NCBI RefSeq assembly: GCF_011038975.1
Contig: NZ_JAAKEC010000003.1
Location: 1 to 64,000, forward strand
DNA: 64,000 nt
Direction: 5' to 3'
From: Adlercreutzia sp. ZJ176
Lineage (GTDB): Bacteria > Actinomycetota > Coriobacteriia > Coriobacteriales > Eggerthellaceae
This document shows, one piece after another, positions 44,270 to 53,281 of this stretch. Position numbers and translations under genes: made by a program. Every line of letters starts with the position of its first letter. Position 1 is the stretch's first letter. The notes beneath the pieces were generated by a model, which was not told where the DNA came from, ran no database searches, and saw only the letters and a program-made list of their open reading frames with translations.

Positions 44270-46421
44270 GGGCGCCTCCTTCGGTCGCGGCGCGCGCAAG
44301 CGCGTCCTCGGCGGTTCTCTTGTCCTCATTATACTGCTCGATCACGCGCACGAGCTCCTCGGCCACCTCGTCGGGCACCACGTGCGCCGCCTTGACTTCC
44401 TCGAGCGTGGCCGCCTTGAGGTTCTTGAACGACTTGAAGTGCTTCATCAGGGCCTTCTTGCGCACGGGGCCGAGACCCGCCACGTCGTCGAGGATGGAGG
44501 CCGTCATGCCCTTGCCGCGCAGCTCGCGGTGGAACGTGATGGCGAAGCGGTGGGCCTCGTCGCGCACCTGCTTCACCAGATACAGGCTCGCGCTGCCGCC
44601 GGGCAGGACCACGGGCCCGGTGTCCTGCCAGGGCACGAAGAGCTCCTCGTCGCGCTTGGCCAAACCGCACAGCGCGATGCCTGTGACCCCCATTGCGTCG
44701 AACATCTCGAGCGCGGCCGTGAGCTGGGGCTTTCCGCCGTCGAGGATGATGAGGTCGGGCTTTCTGCCGAAGCGCTCGTCGGCCATGCGCGCGGGCGCGT
44801 AGCGGCGGCTCATGACCTCCTGCATGGAGAGGAAGTCGTTCGCCTCGTCGAGCGGCGTCTTGATCTTGAACCGCCGGTACTGGTTCTTGTCGGGCTTGCC
44901 GCCCGTGAACACCACCATGGAGGCCACCGTGTAGGAGCCGTGGATGGTGGAGATGTCGAAGCACTCGATGCGCATCGGCGGGCCGTCGAGCGCGAGCGCG
45001 CTCTCGAGCTGCAGGAGCGCGTCGTTGATGCGCTTGTCATCGTAGTTCGTGCGCACCTTGTAGCGCATGAGCGTGTGCTTGGCGTTCGTCTCCGCCATGC
45101 CCACGAGCTCGGCCTTCTCCCCCTTCTTCGGGGCGGTGAAGCGCACCTTCGCCCCGTGCGCCGAGCCGAGCTTGCCCGTGAGCCACTCCTCCATGGCGCC
45201 GGCGTCCTCGGGCAGCTCCCGCACGATCACCTCGTGCGGGATGGAGGTGGTGGCGTCGTAGTAGCGCAGCAGGAAGTTGTGCTGCAGGTCCTGGTCGGGC
45301 ACGTCGCGCCCGCGGTTCAAGGTGAACTCGTTCGAGTTGATGATGCGCCCCTCGCGCACCATGAGCACGTGCGCGCCAGCCACCGTCTCCTCGCGGAAGA
45401 AGCCGACGACGTCGGCGTTGAGGTTGCGCGCCGACACGGCGTGCTGCTTGTCGGTGAGCGAGCCGATGGTGTCGATGCGGCTCTTGATGCGCGCCGCGCG
45501 CTCGAAGTCGAGCTCGGCGGCGGCCGCGCGCATGTCGGCGGAGAGCTCGTCGACGAACTCGCGGTGGTGCCCCGCGAGGAACCGCTCGACGCGGCGCACG
45601 TTCTCCGCGTACTCCTCGGGCGTGATCTGCCCGCAGCACGCGCCCGGCCCGAGCCCCACGTGGCAGTCGAAGCACGGGCGGATGGAGCCGTCGGACGTGA
45701 GGAAGGCGGCGGGCGTGGCGGCCTCGCCCCTGCTGGCGAGCTTCTCCAGCCTGCGCGTGAGGTTGCGCCAGTCCGCGCAGCTTGCGGCGCAGATCGGCAC
45801 CACGCGCCGCGCGATGTCGACCATCTCGCGCGCGGCGCGCGAGTCGGTGTAGGGGCCGAAGTAGCGCGTGGCGCTTCTGTGCCGCTCGCGCGTGTACTTG
45901 ATGGCGGGGAACGCGTCGCCCTTGGTGAGCGCGATGAAGGGGTAGGACTTGTCGTCCTTGAAGTCCGCGTTGAAGAACGGGCTGTGCTGGTTGATGAGGT
46001 TCTTCTCGAGCACGAGCGACTCGTGCTCGTTCTGCACCACGATGTACTCGAACGAGTCGATCTGGTCGACGAGCAGCGGGATCTTGGCGCGGTCGTCCTG
46101 GAAGTTCACGTACTGGCGCATGCGCGCACGCAGCTGCTTGGCCTTGCCCACGTAGATGACCTGGCCCGACGCGTCCTTCCAGAGGTACACGCCCGGGAGC
46201 GTGGGCACCGCGTCGAGTTCCCGCTTGATGCGCGCGATCTTGGTGGCCTGGGTCTCAGGGGTGGCGGGCGCGGCGGGACTGGCGGGCGCGGGGGCGCCAG
46301 GGGCCTCAGGCGCGAGTGCGCCGACGCCGGCAGGCGCGGTGGCGCCAGGGGCCTCAGGGGCCGCGGGCGCGCTGCTGGCGAGCGCGGGCGCGGGGACGGA
46401 GTTGTTCTCGAAATCTTCCAT
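44262..46421 (-). CDS. uvrC: excinuclease ABC subunit C
   Basis: UvrC makes both incisions in nucleotide excision repair. After an unusual Ala/Pro-rich N-terminal extension of about 57 residues come the GIY-YIG nuclease (LPGVYLWKDASGQVIYVGKA), the UVR motif (LDFERAARIKSRI), the RNase H-like nuclease with LIILDGGKPQL, and C-terminal helix-hairpin-helix motifs. At the head of the rapZ-yvcK-whiA transcript. Confidence 0.95.
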   Translation of the reverse strand: MEDFENNSVPAPALASSAPAAPEAPGATAPAGVGALAPEAPGAPAPASPAAPATPETQATKIARIKRELDAVPTLPGVYLWKDASGQVIYVGKAKQLRARMRQYVNFQDDRAKIPLLVDQIDSFEYIVVQNEHESLVLEKNLINQHSPFFNADFKDDKSYPFIALTKGDAFPAIKYTRERHRSATRYFGPYTDSRAAREMVDIARRVVPICAASCADWRNLTRRLEKLASRGEAATPAAFLTSDGSIRPCFDCHVGLGPGACCGQITPEEYAENVRRVERFLAGHHREFVDELSADMRAAAAELDFERAARIKSRIDTIGSLTDKQHAVSARNLNADVVGFFREETVAGAHVLMVREGRIINSNEFTLNRGRDVPDQDLQHNFLLRYYDATTSIPHEVIVRELPEDAGAMEEWLTGKLGSAHGAKVRFTAPKKGEKAELVGMAETNAKHTLMRYKVRTNYDDKRINDALLQLESALALDGPPMRIECFDISTIHGSYTVASMVVFTGGKPDKNQYRRFKIKTPLDEANDFLSMQEVMSRRYAPARMADERFGRKPDLIILDGGKPQLTAALEMFDAMGVTGIALCGLAKRDEELFVPWQDTGPVVLPGGSASLYLVKQVRDEAHRFAITFHRELRGKGMTASILDDVAGLGPVRKKALMKHFKSFKNLKAATLEEVKAAHVVPDEVAEELVRVIEQYNEDKRTAEDALARAATEGGAHD

Positions 46422-46478
46422 GCGAAGAAGTATAGCGGTTCTCCCCCGCGCCCGTTCGAGCGCGCACAGCGGCTGGCG

Positions 46479-46661
46479 CTACTCCTCAGCGAACTCCCAC
46501 AGGTCGACCCCGAGCTCCTCGGCCTTCTCGCAGAGCTCGCAGCCGTCCATGTCCTCGATGTCGGCCAGGTCGAGCAGAGCGCCCGGGAACCCTCCGAAGG
46601 CGGCCGTCCCGCAAAGGTCCTCCAGATGCTCCCGCAGCTCGTCAACGTTGATCTCGGTCAT
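46479..46661 (-). CDS. small acidic protein after brxL
   Basis: A 60-residue, strongly acidic protein with no membrane segment; it contains two Cys near the centre (MDGCELCEKAEELG) and several Leu-rich helices. GAAGGGG precedes the ATG. It lies 18 bases after the brxL stop on the same strand and 57 bases before uvrC, so it may be the last gene of the BREX transcript or a backbone gene next to uvrC. Family unknown. Confidence 0.65.
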   Translation of the reverse strand: MTEINVDELREHLEDLCGTAAFGGFPGALLDLADIEDMDGCELCEKAEELGVDLWEFAEE

Positions 46662-46679
46662 GGAATCCCCTTCCTCACG

Positions 46680-48836
46680 TCACAGGTCGAGCGCCTTGCG
46701 CGCGGCGGCCACCGCGTCCCCGTCAGGGTAGAAGTCGGGGCTCACCGCCCCCATGAGCTCGGGCGGCACGCTCTGCAGGTCCCGGATGGAGCTCATGGGC
46801 AGCAGGATCTTCTTCGCGCCGGCGTTGCGCGCCACGCGGAACATCTCCTCGAGCCCGCGCAGCTCGTCCATCGTGCCCGACAGGCGCACGATGCCCGGGA
46901 TGGCCATCGACGCCACCACGGGCCGGTTGCACGCCGCCGAGCACAAGCCGACGAACTCGGCGAGCGAGAGCTCGTCAGAGAGCCCCTTTCCCTGCAGGTC
47001 ATTATAGAAGAGCAGATAGTCCTTCTGCTCGCTGTGCATGCCCGCCGCCACAGACGATCCGCTGCCCTCGAAGCAGTGGAAGGCCGCCTGCATGCTCTCG
47101 TGCACCGTCCGCGCGCGGCCGATGCCCTCCGTCTCGAAGCCGAAGCTGCCGGCCACCGCCTTGTTCTCGAGCTTGTACATGGCGCATTCGCCCTCGAGCG
47201 AGCACCCGATGGCGAACACGTGCCCCGGCTGCAGCGGCCCCTCGGGGACGAGCGTGCCGCCCGACTGCTCGGGCACGCCCACCACCCGCACGCCCATGGG
47301 GTTGTCGGCGTCGACGTAGCCGAGGTTCACGTCGATGAACTCGACGCCTGCCATGATCTTGAGCTGCTCCTTCACGCGGCGCCGCCCCTCGACCGCGTAG
47401 TCGAGCAGCCGCGCGACGTCGTCCTTCCCCATCTTCCCGTCGGGGAACAGAAGCTTCGCCAGCCCCGAGAACGTCTTGCGCACGCCGATCTCGTCGCGCT
47501 TGTTGAAGTCGTTGTTCAACCGGAAGTGCGCGTCGATCAGGTGCGTGAAGTCACGCTTGCGCATCTCGTGGCAGAACTCGCTCAAACAGTCGGTTATGAG
47601 GCCGTAGTGCTCGGTGAGCAGGTCGCTGCGCATCTTGGGGACCTCCCAGCCGGGAAGGTAGCAGTGGATGCGGTCGAAGTACGCGGAGTCGTCGTGGAAC
47701 TCGGGCGGGAACGGCTCGAACAGATGCGTCGTCTTGAGCATGTTGCGCACCGAGTCGTTGATGTTGCCCTCGAGCACGATGGACGCATCGGCGTTGAGCT
47801 GGTCGCGCCCGCGCGCGTAGCTGCCCGAGGCCATGTAGTCCTTCATCACCTGCACGGCGTTCTTGTCCTTGAAGTTCATGCCCGCGACCTCGTCGAACGT
47901 GATGCAGTCCCAATGCCCCACGAGCCCCACGCGGTCGGCGCGCATGCTGTTCATGCGCCCGAACAGGTTGGCCGTGGTGGTCTGCCCGCCCGAGAGCAGG
48001 ATGGAGTGCGGCGACACCTCCTTGTAGAGGTGGCTCTTGCCCGTGCCGCGCGGCCCCAGCTCGCACAGGTTGTAGTTGCGCTCGATGAGCGGCACCATGC
48101 GCGCGAGGAAGTGCAGGCGCTCGCGCTCGGTGAGGGCGTCGGGCTCGTAGCCCGCCGAGCGCAGGATGAGGCTCTCCCACTCCCGGGCGGTGAAGCGCTC
48201 CCGCTCGGCGATGAGAGCGTCCAGGTCAAGGTTGGGCATCTGGATGGGCGTGAGGCTCACCACGTGGAACGGCGAGTCCTCTGGCCCGCGCTTCTTGCCG
48301 GCGGCGGCGCGCCTGCGTGCGGGGGTCGACCCGTCGAGGTCGAACACGTCGGCCAGGGCGTCCTCCTCCTCGTCGCCGATGCGCAGGTACTCGATGCGCA
48401 TGATGCACCAGATGCCGCCCTGCAGGATCTTGGTGTAGTTGCGCACGTACTCGGCGGGCATGACGAACGGCTCGATGGTGAGGTTCGTGAAAGACGCCAC
48501 GTAGATGTCCTTGTACTCGTCGAGGCGCGCCGACACCTTGTCGATGATGGTGTACTGCCCCAGCTCGCGGATCTTCGACTTGATGCGCTCGGACTCGTCG
48601 GGACGCACGTAGTTCTCCGCCAGGATGCGCCTGATGCGCGCCAAGCCCTCCTCGACCGTGTCCGCGTCGTCGGTCGAGCAGTACATGCCAAGCAGGTACT
48701 CCAGCACGAACGTGGGCACGTTGGCCCCGCGCTTCATGAGCGCCGTCAAGTCCTTGCGCACGATCTTGCCTGCGAAGCGCTCCACCACCTTGGCGTCGAG
48801 CTCGTCCGCTGAAAACGTGTTCGCCTCTTGGCTCAT
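46680..48836 (-). CDS. brxL: BREX system Lon-like protein BrxL
   Basis: The 718-residue protein has the BrxL N-terminal domain (DELDAKVVERFAGKIVRKDL), an AAA+ core with the P-loop ELGPRGTGKSHLYKEVSP, and a C-terminal Lon-like domain (VHESMQAAFHCFEGSGSSV and NAGAKKILLPMSS). BrxL is the terminal gene of type 1 BREX and acts with the DNA-modification complex in blocking phage. ATG 48836 follows AAAGGA. It lies 31 bases after pglZ. Confidence 0.95.
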   Translation of the reverse strand: MSQEANTFSADELDAKVVERFAGKIVRKDLTALMKRGANVPTFVLEYLLGMYCSTDDADTVEEGLARIRRILAENYVRPDESERIKSKIRELGQYTIIDKVSARLDEYKDIYVASFTNLTIEPFVMPAEYVRNYTKILQGGIWCIMRIEYLRIGDEEEDALADVFDLDGSTPARRRAAAGKKRGPEDSPFHVVSLTPIQMPNLDLDALIAERERFTAREWESLILRSAGYEPDALTERERLHFLARMVPLIERNYNLCELGPRGTGKSHLYKEVSPHSILLSGGQTTTANLFGRMNSMRADRVGLVGHWDCITFDEVAGMNFKDKNAVQVMKDYMASGSYARGRDQLNADASIVLEGNINDSVRNMLKTTHLFEPFPPEFHDDSAYFDRIHCYLPGWEVPKMRSDLLTEHYGLITDCLSEFCHEMRKRDFTHLIDAHFRLNNDFNKRDEIGVRKTFSGLAKLLFPDGKMGKDDVARLLDYAVEGRRRVKEQLKIMAGVEFIDVNLGYVDADNPMGVRVVGVPEQSGGTLVPEGPLQPGHVFAIGCSLEGECAMYKLENKAVAGSFGFETEGIGRARTVHESMQAAFHCFEGSGSSVAAGMHSEQKDYLLFYNDLQGKGLSDELSLAEFVGLCSAACNRPVVASMAIPGIVRLSGTMDELRGLEEMFRVARNAGAKKILLPMSSIRDLQSVPPELMGAVSPDFYPDGDAVAAARKALDL

Positions 48837-48867
48837 GGCGTGATGTCCTTTCCTTGCGCCCTCTTCG

Positions 48868-51492
48868 CTAGAATCCGAAGTCATCCAGGGGCATGAACGC
48901 GATGTCGACGGAGAACTCCTCTTTCCACGCAACGCGCCCGCCCTCGTGCTCGCGCGCGACCAGATAGCACGGCTCCGCCGGGGCGAACGCCCGCTTGGCG
49001 GAGAGGGCGAAGGCCACCTGCGTGACGCGCTCGAGCTCGCTTGCGCTCGCGCTGTCCGCGTGCACCAGGCGCACGTCGCTGACCTCGTTGCCTGACGCGT
49101 CGGTGAGCACCAGGTCGTAGGCGCGCGGCGCCACCTTGCCCGCCACCGCCTCGGTCTGGAACAGCTCCACGCGGAACAGCGCGCTCGTGATGCGCCGGTT
49201 CGTCGAGACGAGCTGGAGCGTCGTCGGGCGAGTCTCCTGCGCCCCCTTCGCACCTGCGCGCAGGCTGCGGAAGCGGATGACCGGGACGCACAGCTCCTGC
49301 AGGCTCGCGCCGCCGTGCACGTAGCGCTCGCCCGCCCCGGGACGCTTGATGCGCGTGCAGTCGCGCGGGGCGAAGCCGGCGAAGGGGCCGTACGCGCTCA
49401 TGTCGACGCGCGCGAGCACGTCGGAGGTCGCACCGTCGCGCGCCACGGCGAAGCGGCGGCCCTCGAGCACGCTCTCGCCTTCGAGCACGTCGCGGCCCAC
49501 GCGCTCGAAGGCGCGCAGGGGCTTGCGCGTGAAGAGGAAGCCGTGGTCGGCGGTCACCACCACGCGCGTGATGCCCATGCCGCTCACCGCCCGCTTCGCC
49601 AAGGCGCAGACGTCCTCGATCGCGTCGGCGCACGCCTCGAACACCTCGCCTTCCGTGGGAAGCTTCTCGCCGGCGGCGTCGATCTTGTTGTGATACACGT
49701 AGACCACACGCGCCTGCGCCGTCGCCTGCTTGAGGTCGGCCGTCTTCATGCCGAGCACGTCGGGCGCGCGCAGGGCGCAAGCCTGCGGCACGCGCCCGCG
49801 CAGCACCGCCTGGCGCTGCTCGGTTGTGCCGGTGGGCAGGCCGTCGGCGAGCACGCTGCGCGCGCCGGCGTCGAAGGCGAGCGCGGCGTGGGGAAGCAGG
49901 GCCGCCATGCCGAACTCCGTGACGGAGGGGAAGGCCGCCTGCATGGTGTCGAGGCGCGCCTGCCCGCGCATCTGGCGCTCGAGACGGTCCGCCAGCTCGC
50001 ACGCCACCTCGAAGCGCAGCGCGTCGGAGACGATCGCGCACACGCGATGCCCTGCGGAAAGCTCCGGCTCCACCACGTCGGCGAAGAAGCGGCGCTGGTC
50101 GGGCACGTCCTCCACGCACCCGCGCACGGCCCATTGCGAAAGCGCCGCGCGCGTCCAGCACGCCGTGCTCTCGGGCAGAAACCAGCCGTTGTACAGGCGG
50201 TCAGCCCAGTCGGCGAGGGCGCTCGCCTCCTCCTCGAGAAGCGGGCTCGGATCCTTCGCGCTGCGGTTGAGCGCGCAGACGAGCCTCCGGTACGCCGTGT
50301 CCATGGCATGCCAGTCCTCGACGTAGGCGCGCCACGCCTCGTGGGCGCGGGCCAGGTGGAACCCCTGGGTGTGCCTCAGGTAGAACGCCTGCATGTCGGC
50401 GGCGGCCGAGAGCAGGTCGAAGTACGGCTCGACGCACTCGTACCACCCCAGGCAGCGGCGCGCCTGCACGACGGGCCCCACCTCCTCGCAGCGGTGCGCG
50501 CCCTGCGCCAGCGAGCCCATCAGGTCCTGCAGGATGCGCTCGTTCACGCAGGGGAACACCTCGCAGCGCCCGAGGGCCGCAAGCGGAAGCTCGGCGAAGC
50601 GCCGCGGCAGGTTGCAGGCGTCCTCCACCTCGCGGCACGCCTCGTAGAGCGCCGCATATGCCGCCTCGTCGTCGCAGGACATCCAGCCGCGCACCACGTT
50701 GAGGCAGAACTGCGCGCAGGCGGGCGCCAGGTAACGTTCAAGGCCCTTGAGGTGGGCGGGATCCATCGTCGCCGACGAAGCCGTGACCAGCACGTGCGCG
50801 CTGAGGGAGCGGGAGTCGGCCACGTCGCCCGCATATCCGGTCACGTGCTCCACCAGCCGCTCGAGCGCCGCGCGGGCACCGAACTTCTCCACGCCGCAAA
50901 GCGCGCCCTCCCCCGCGCGAAGCCTGAGCAGAAGCGCCCGCACGATGGCCTCAGGCGACACCTCGGCGCTGCCGAGCAGCACGGCCAGCACGCCGCAGCG
51001 GACCTCAGCCGAGGTCCGCGGTGCGCCCACGCGGCTTTTGAAGCGCGCCGCGCGGTCCTTCGCCGCGAAGAAGCCCTTGAGCTCAGAGAGCGCCGCGCGC
51101 ACCTCGTCGGTGTCGGCGGCGTCGAGCTGGTCGACGAGCAGCGAGAGGTAGTCAGCCTGGAAGCTCTCGGCGTACAGCTCCACGTCGGCGAGCCAGTCGC
51201 CCTCGAGGCTGCCGCGGGCGCGACGGCGGTACACCAGGACGTCGCTCTCCACGTCGTCGCGCGCGAGGAGCTTCTTCACCGCGAAGAGCCCGCCTGGCTC
51301 GGCGCGCACGAGGCGCACCAGACGCGGGAGCGGGGGCGCATCCGCCCCGCCGAAGCCCGCGGCCTCGAGCTTCGCGAACACGTCGGCGAACTCGCCCTCC
51401 GCGTCGTGCCAGATGACGATGCGGCGGCGCGCGCAGTCGGGCAGCGGAGCGGCAAAGCGCCGTGCGAGCTGGTCTTCTACGTCGATATGCAT
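48868..51492 (-). CDS. pglZ: BREX alkaline phosphatase-like protein PglZ
   Basis: The 874-residue protein is the defining BREX component. The C-terminal PglZ domain is recognised by VCAIVSDALRFEVACELA, FPSVTEFGMAALLPH, VYVYHNKIDAAGE and VVVTADHGFLFTRK, the alkaline-phosphatase-fold metal ligands. The N-terminal half is helical. The ATG follows GAAGGACC, 11 bases after the pglX C-terminal ORF, so the two are coupled. Confidence 0.96.
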   Translation of the reverse strand: MHIDVEDQLARRFAAPLPDCARRRIVIWHDAEGEFADVFAKLEAAGFGGADAPPLPRLVRLVRAEPGGLFAVKKLLARDDVESDVLVYRRRARGSLEGDWLADVELYAESFQADYLSLLVDQLDAADTDEVRAALSELKGFFAAKDRAARFKSRVGAPRTSAEVRCGVLAVLLGSAEVSPEAIVRALLLRLRAGEGALCGVEKFGARAALERLVEHVTGYAGDVADSRSLSAHVLVTASSATMDPAHLKGLERYLAPACAQFCLNVVRGWMSCDDEAAYAALYEACREVEDACNLPRRFAELPLAALGRCEVFPCVNERILQDLMGSLAQGAHRCEEVGPVVQARRCLGWYECVEPYFDLLSAAADMQAFYLRHTQGFHLARAHEAWRAYVEDWHAMDTAYRRLVCALNRSAKDPSPLLEEEASALADWADRLYNGWFLPESTACWTRAALSQWAVRGCVEDVPDQRRFFADVVEPELSAGHRVCAIVSDALRFEVACELADRLERQMRGQARLDTMQAAFPSVTEFGMAALLPHAALAFDAGARSVLADGLPTGTTEQRQAVLRGRVPQACALRAPDVLGMKTADLKQATAQARVVYVYHNKIDAAGEKLPTEGEVFEACADAIEDVCALAKRAVSGMGITRVVVTADHGFLFTRKPLRAFERVGRDVLEGESVLEGRRFAVARDGATSDVLARVDMSAYGPFAGFAPRDCTRIKRPGAGERYVHGGASLQELCVPVIRFRSLRAGAKGAQETRPTTLQLVSTNRRITSALFRVELFQTEAVAGKVAPRAYDLVLTDASGNEVSDVRLVHADSASASELERVTQVAFALSAKRAFAPAEPCYLVAREHEGGRVAWKEEFSVDIAFMPLDDFGF

Positions 51493-51503
51493 GAGGTCCT
51501 TCC

Positions 51504-52472
51504 CTACTTCACCCGAGACAGCACGTCGGCGAACTTGGCGTAGTTCACCTTCACGCCGTCGTCGAGGTCGATCTCGATCATCTGGTCCGCCAGGTGGTGC
51601 ACCTTCTCCTCGAACGCGCGCGTCTCGGAAAGCTGCGCGCGCAGCTTCGTCAGCTGCTTCTGCAGCTGCACCTTCTGCGACTTCTCGGCCGCGTCGAGCG
51701 CGTCGGCGAGGTGGTCGATCTGTGCCTCGTAGCGCGCCTGCATGCCGTGGACGTACTCCGTGCGCAGGCGCGCGAGCAGGTCAGGCTGGTAGCGGTGCAG
51801 GTAGACGAGCGCCTTGAAGCCGTTCTTCTTGCCCGAGTCGAACTGCCAGTAGATCGGGCGCTTCTTGTAGGTCTGGCAGTGGTCCTTGAAGAACTCCTTG
51901 AGGAAGTAGCTGCGTATCACCGCACGCGGCGAGCCCGTGCCGCCGAGCGCGTCAGCCACGAAGGCCAGGTTCTCCTCGAGCGTGTCGGCCCCGTAGGCCG
52001 CGCGCACGAACTCGACGAAGCGCCCCACGATATCGTCGTCGAAGTAGTCGTCGTCCGTGATGGGGATGACGTTGTCGGCGTCGGGCAGGAAGGTGACCTG
52101 CGCGGGATCGGGCATCTTGGCCAGGTAGTCGTCGAGCGTGTCGCCCTGGTTGGCCAGCACCAGGCCTTCGACGTCGAGCGAGTAGCGGCCGAACATGCAG
52201 CCCACGGCGTAGCTGATGAGCGAGGTGATCTCGTCGCGCTTGGTGCGGACGTACTTGTTGCCCCTGAACGACGCGGGGATCTCCTCGGGCGTGTCGAACA
52301 CGCGCGCCACCGACACGTACTTGTCCTCCACCTCGATAGGCACCTCGCCCACCATGTCGTAGATCTCCGCGAAGATGCGGTTGAGCTCCTCCTCGTTGGC
52401 CTTGAGCTGGTCGAATCGGGCGTTGGCCTCGGCCTTCCACGCCTCGTACTTGTCGGCGATGAGCGTAGCCAT
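51504..52472 (-). CDS. BREX methyltransferase PglX, separated C-terminal part
   Basis: The 322-residue product matches the C-terminal quarter of type 1 PglX: LKANEEELNRIFAEIYDM, SYAVGCMFGRYSLDVEGLV, YFDDDIVGRFVEFV, IYWQFDSGKKNGFKALVYLH and a terminal coiled coil. Full-length PglX joins this directly after the ETSWDFKRHPL region, which here ends the upstream ORF 2.4 kb away. This part has its own start with GGAGGG at ideal spacing, so it can be made as a separate chain. Together the two parts total 1177 residues, the usual size of the whole protein. Confidence 0.9.
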   Translation of the reverse strand: MATLIADKYEAWKAEANARFDQLKANEEELNRIFAEIYDMVGEVPIEVEDKYVSVARVFDTPEEIPASFRGNKYVRTKRDEITSLISYAVGCMFGRYSLDVEGLVLANQGDTLDDYLAKMPDPAQVTFLPDADNVIPITDDDYFDDDIVGRFVEFVRAAYGADTLEENLAFVADALGGTGSPRAVIRSYFLKEFFKDHCQTYKKRPIYWQFDSGKKNGFKALVYLHRYQPDLLARLRTEYVHGMQARYEAQIDHLADALDAAEKSQKVQLQKQLTKLRAQLSETRAFEEKVHHLADQMIEIDLDDGVKVNYAKFADVLSRVK

Positions 52473-52530
52473 CAGGCGGCCCTCCTTTCGTTGCGAGCGG
52501 CTTTATAGGGTACAAATGTTCTTGTGTTTT

Positions 52531-52539
52531 TGGTATAAT
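52531..52539 (+). promoter_or_regulatory. extended -10 promoter for the 41-residue peptide
   Basis: TGG-TATAAT at 52531-52539 is a consensus extended -10. Transcription would start near 52546, giving a leader of about 65 bases before the peptide start. No good -35 is needed or seen. Confidence 0.7.
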
Positions 52540-52609
52540 GGAAGCCGGTCAACGGAGTAAGTCCCGTGTGCTGGCAGCGCCTTCTTCTCAGGAAGGAGGT
52601 GAGGTGCCT

Positions 52610-52735
52610 ATGGAGTTGATTATTCAGATTATCGGACTTGCGACGGCAGTTGTGAGCCTGGTGTCGACGATAGTTAAAGCCATATCCGTAGCACGGGGCG
52701 AGCGCCCCAAACTGAAGGGCGGTCGTAAGCGCTAG
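52610..52735 (+). CDS. 41-residue membrane peptide, candidate type I toxin
   Basis: The peptide has one hydrophobic helix (IIQIIGLATAVVSLV, residues 4-24) and a basic tail ending GGRKR, the layout of Fst/TxpA/holin-like type I toxins. A near-perfect GGAAGGAGGTG precedes the ATG. The 3' end overlaps a perfect 12-bp hairpin, and a convergent extended -10 promoter 70 bases downstream could drive an antisense RNA. It lies in the insert that divides pglX, on the strand opposite to the BREX operon. An upstream in-frame ATG falls within the promoter and is rejected. Confidence 0.65.
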   Translation: MELIIQIIGLATAVVSLVSTIVKAISVARGERPKLKGGRKR

Positions 52736-52751
52736 TTGACTTACGACCGCC
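52718..52751. terminator. shared 12-bp hairpin at the end of the peptide gene
   Basis: GGCGGTCGTAAG (52718-52729) pairs perfectly with CTTACGACCGCC (52740-52751), with the stop codon in the loop. Neither strand has a long U-tract, so termination may be imperfect. Confidence 0.6.
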
Positions 52752-52799
52752 TGGAAAACCAACGGCGCTGCCCGCATCGGGAAACACGGGCATCCGCTG
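52718..52799 (-). ncRNA. candidate antisense RNA to the peptide mRNA
   Basis: TGC-TATAAT on the minus strand (TATAAT at 52805-52810) is an extended -10 element pointing at the peptide gene. The predicted RNA of about 80 bases would hold a TGCCCG/CGGGCA stem (52769-52792) and then the 12-bp hairpin at 52718-52751, which overlaps the last codons of the peptide. This is the size and form of type I antitoxin RNAs, but no direct evidence of transcription exists. Confidence 0.45.
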
Positions 52800-52918
52800 G
52801 CCATATTATAGCAGGAATCGCACACCTGATAGCCATCGGCAACGTAAAGAATACGTGTGTTTTCCTGGGAACCGTTGGAAATGCAAGTGCGCTCGCTCAA
52901 CTTGCAAAATACAGCATC

Positions 52919-52947
52919 TTGCAAGCGACAGCAGCGCGTGGTATAAG
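52919..52947 (+). promoter_or_regulatory. promoter of the DUF3800-associated RNA
   Basis: TTGCAA (52919-52924) and TATAAG (52942-52947) with a 17-base spacer and a TGG extension. The start would fall at about 52954, the first base of the first repeat. Confidence 0.75.
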
Positions 52948-52952
52948 GAAGG

Positions 52953-53180
52953 TGGTCCTCCCGCAAGGGTCGGCCTCCAAGAGCCGGGGGGTGCCCCCCG
53001 GCAACCGGCAGCGGCTTCTTCGGAAGATTGCTCGTCCGGGTCGAAAGCGAGAGCTTACGACAAAGATTCGGAGTCCTCGAGAGAGGGGCACCGACGATCG
53101 GGGACAAGGCCCCGGTACCCAATTGGTCCTCCCGCAAGGGTCGGCCTCCAAGAGCCGGGGGATGTCCCCCGGCATTTTTA
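52953..53180 (+). ncRNA. structured repeat RNA upstream of the DUF3800 gene
   Basis: Two 51-bp units, 52953-53003 and 53124-53174, begin TGGTCCTCCCGCAAGGG and differ at only two positions. Those two positions face each other in the GC-rich hairpin (G-C in unit 1, A-T in unit 2), a compensatory change. Each unit also has a CCC-GCAA-GGG tetraloop hairpin. Unit 2 is followed by TTTTT, making an intrinsic terminator. The 120 bases between fold into CTTC-TTCG-GAAG and GGGG...CCCC stems. Promoter, repeats, terminator, then a protein gene is the order of type III toxin-antitoxin loci; Rfam also lists several DUF3800-associated RNA motifs. Confidence 0.75.
53154..53180 (+). terminator. intrinsic terminator ending the repeat RNA
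   Basis: GCCGGGGGATGTCCCCCGGC followed by ATTTTTA. It lies about 100 bases before the DUF3800 start, so read-through would control expression of that gene. Confidence 0.85.
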
Positions 53181-53281
53181 TATTGCTTCACCGAGTGAAC
53201 CAAAAAGAAGAGCACAGCATATTCAGCTTCATTTCGCCTCTCAGCACAAGACGCGAGCGGCAAGTCGGAAGGAGCGAGAAA

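Noticed and set aside
44046-48812. 1588-residue plus-strand open frame
   Set aside because: It is the antisense shadow of rapZ, uvrC and brxL in GC-rich DNA, with His/Arg/Val-heavy composition and no start signal.
52736-53281. Upstream extension of the DUF3800 frame
   Set aside because: It covers the promoter, structured repeats and intrinsic terminator; the start at 53282 has a consensus ribosome binding site.
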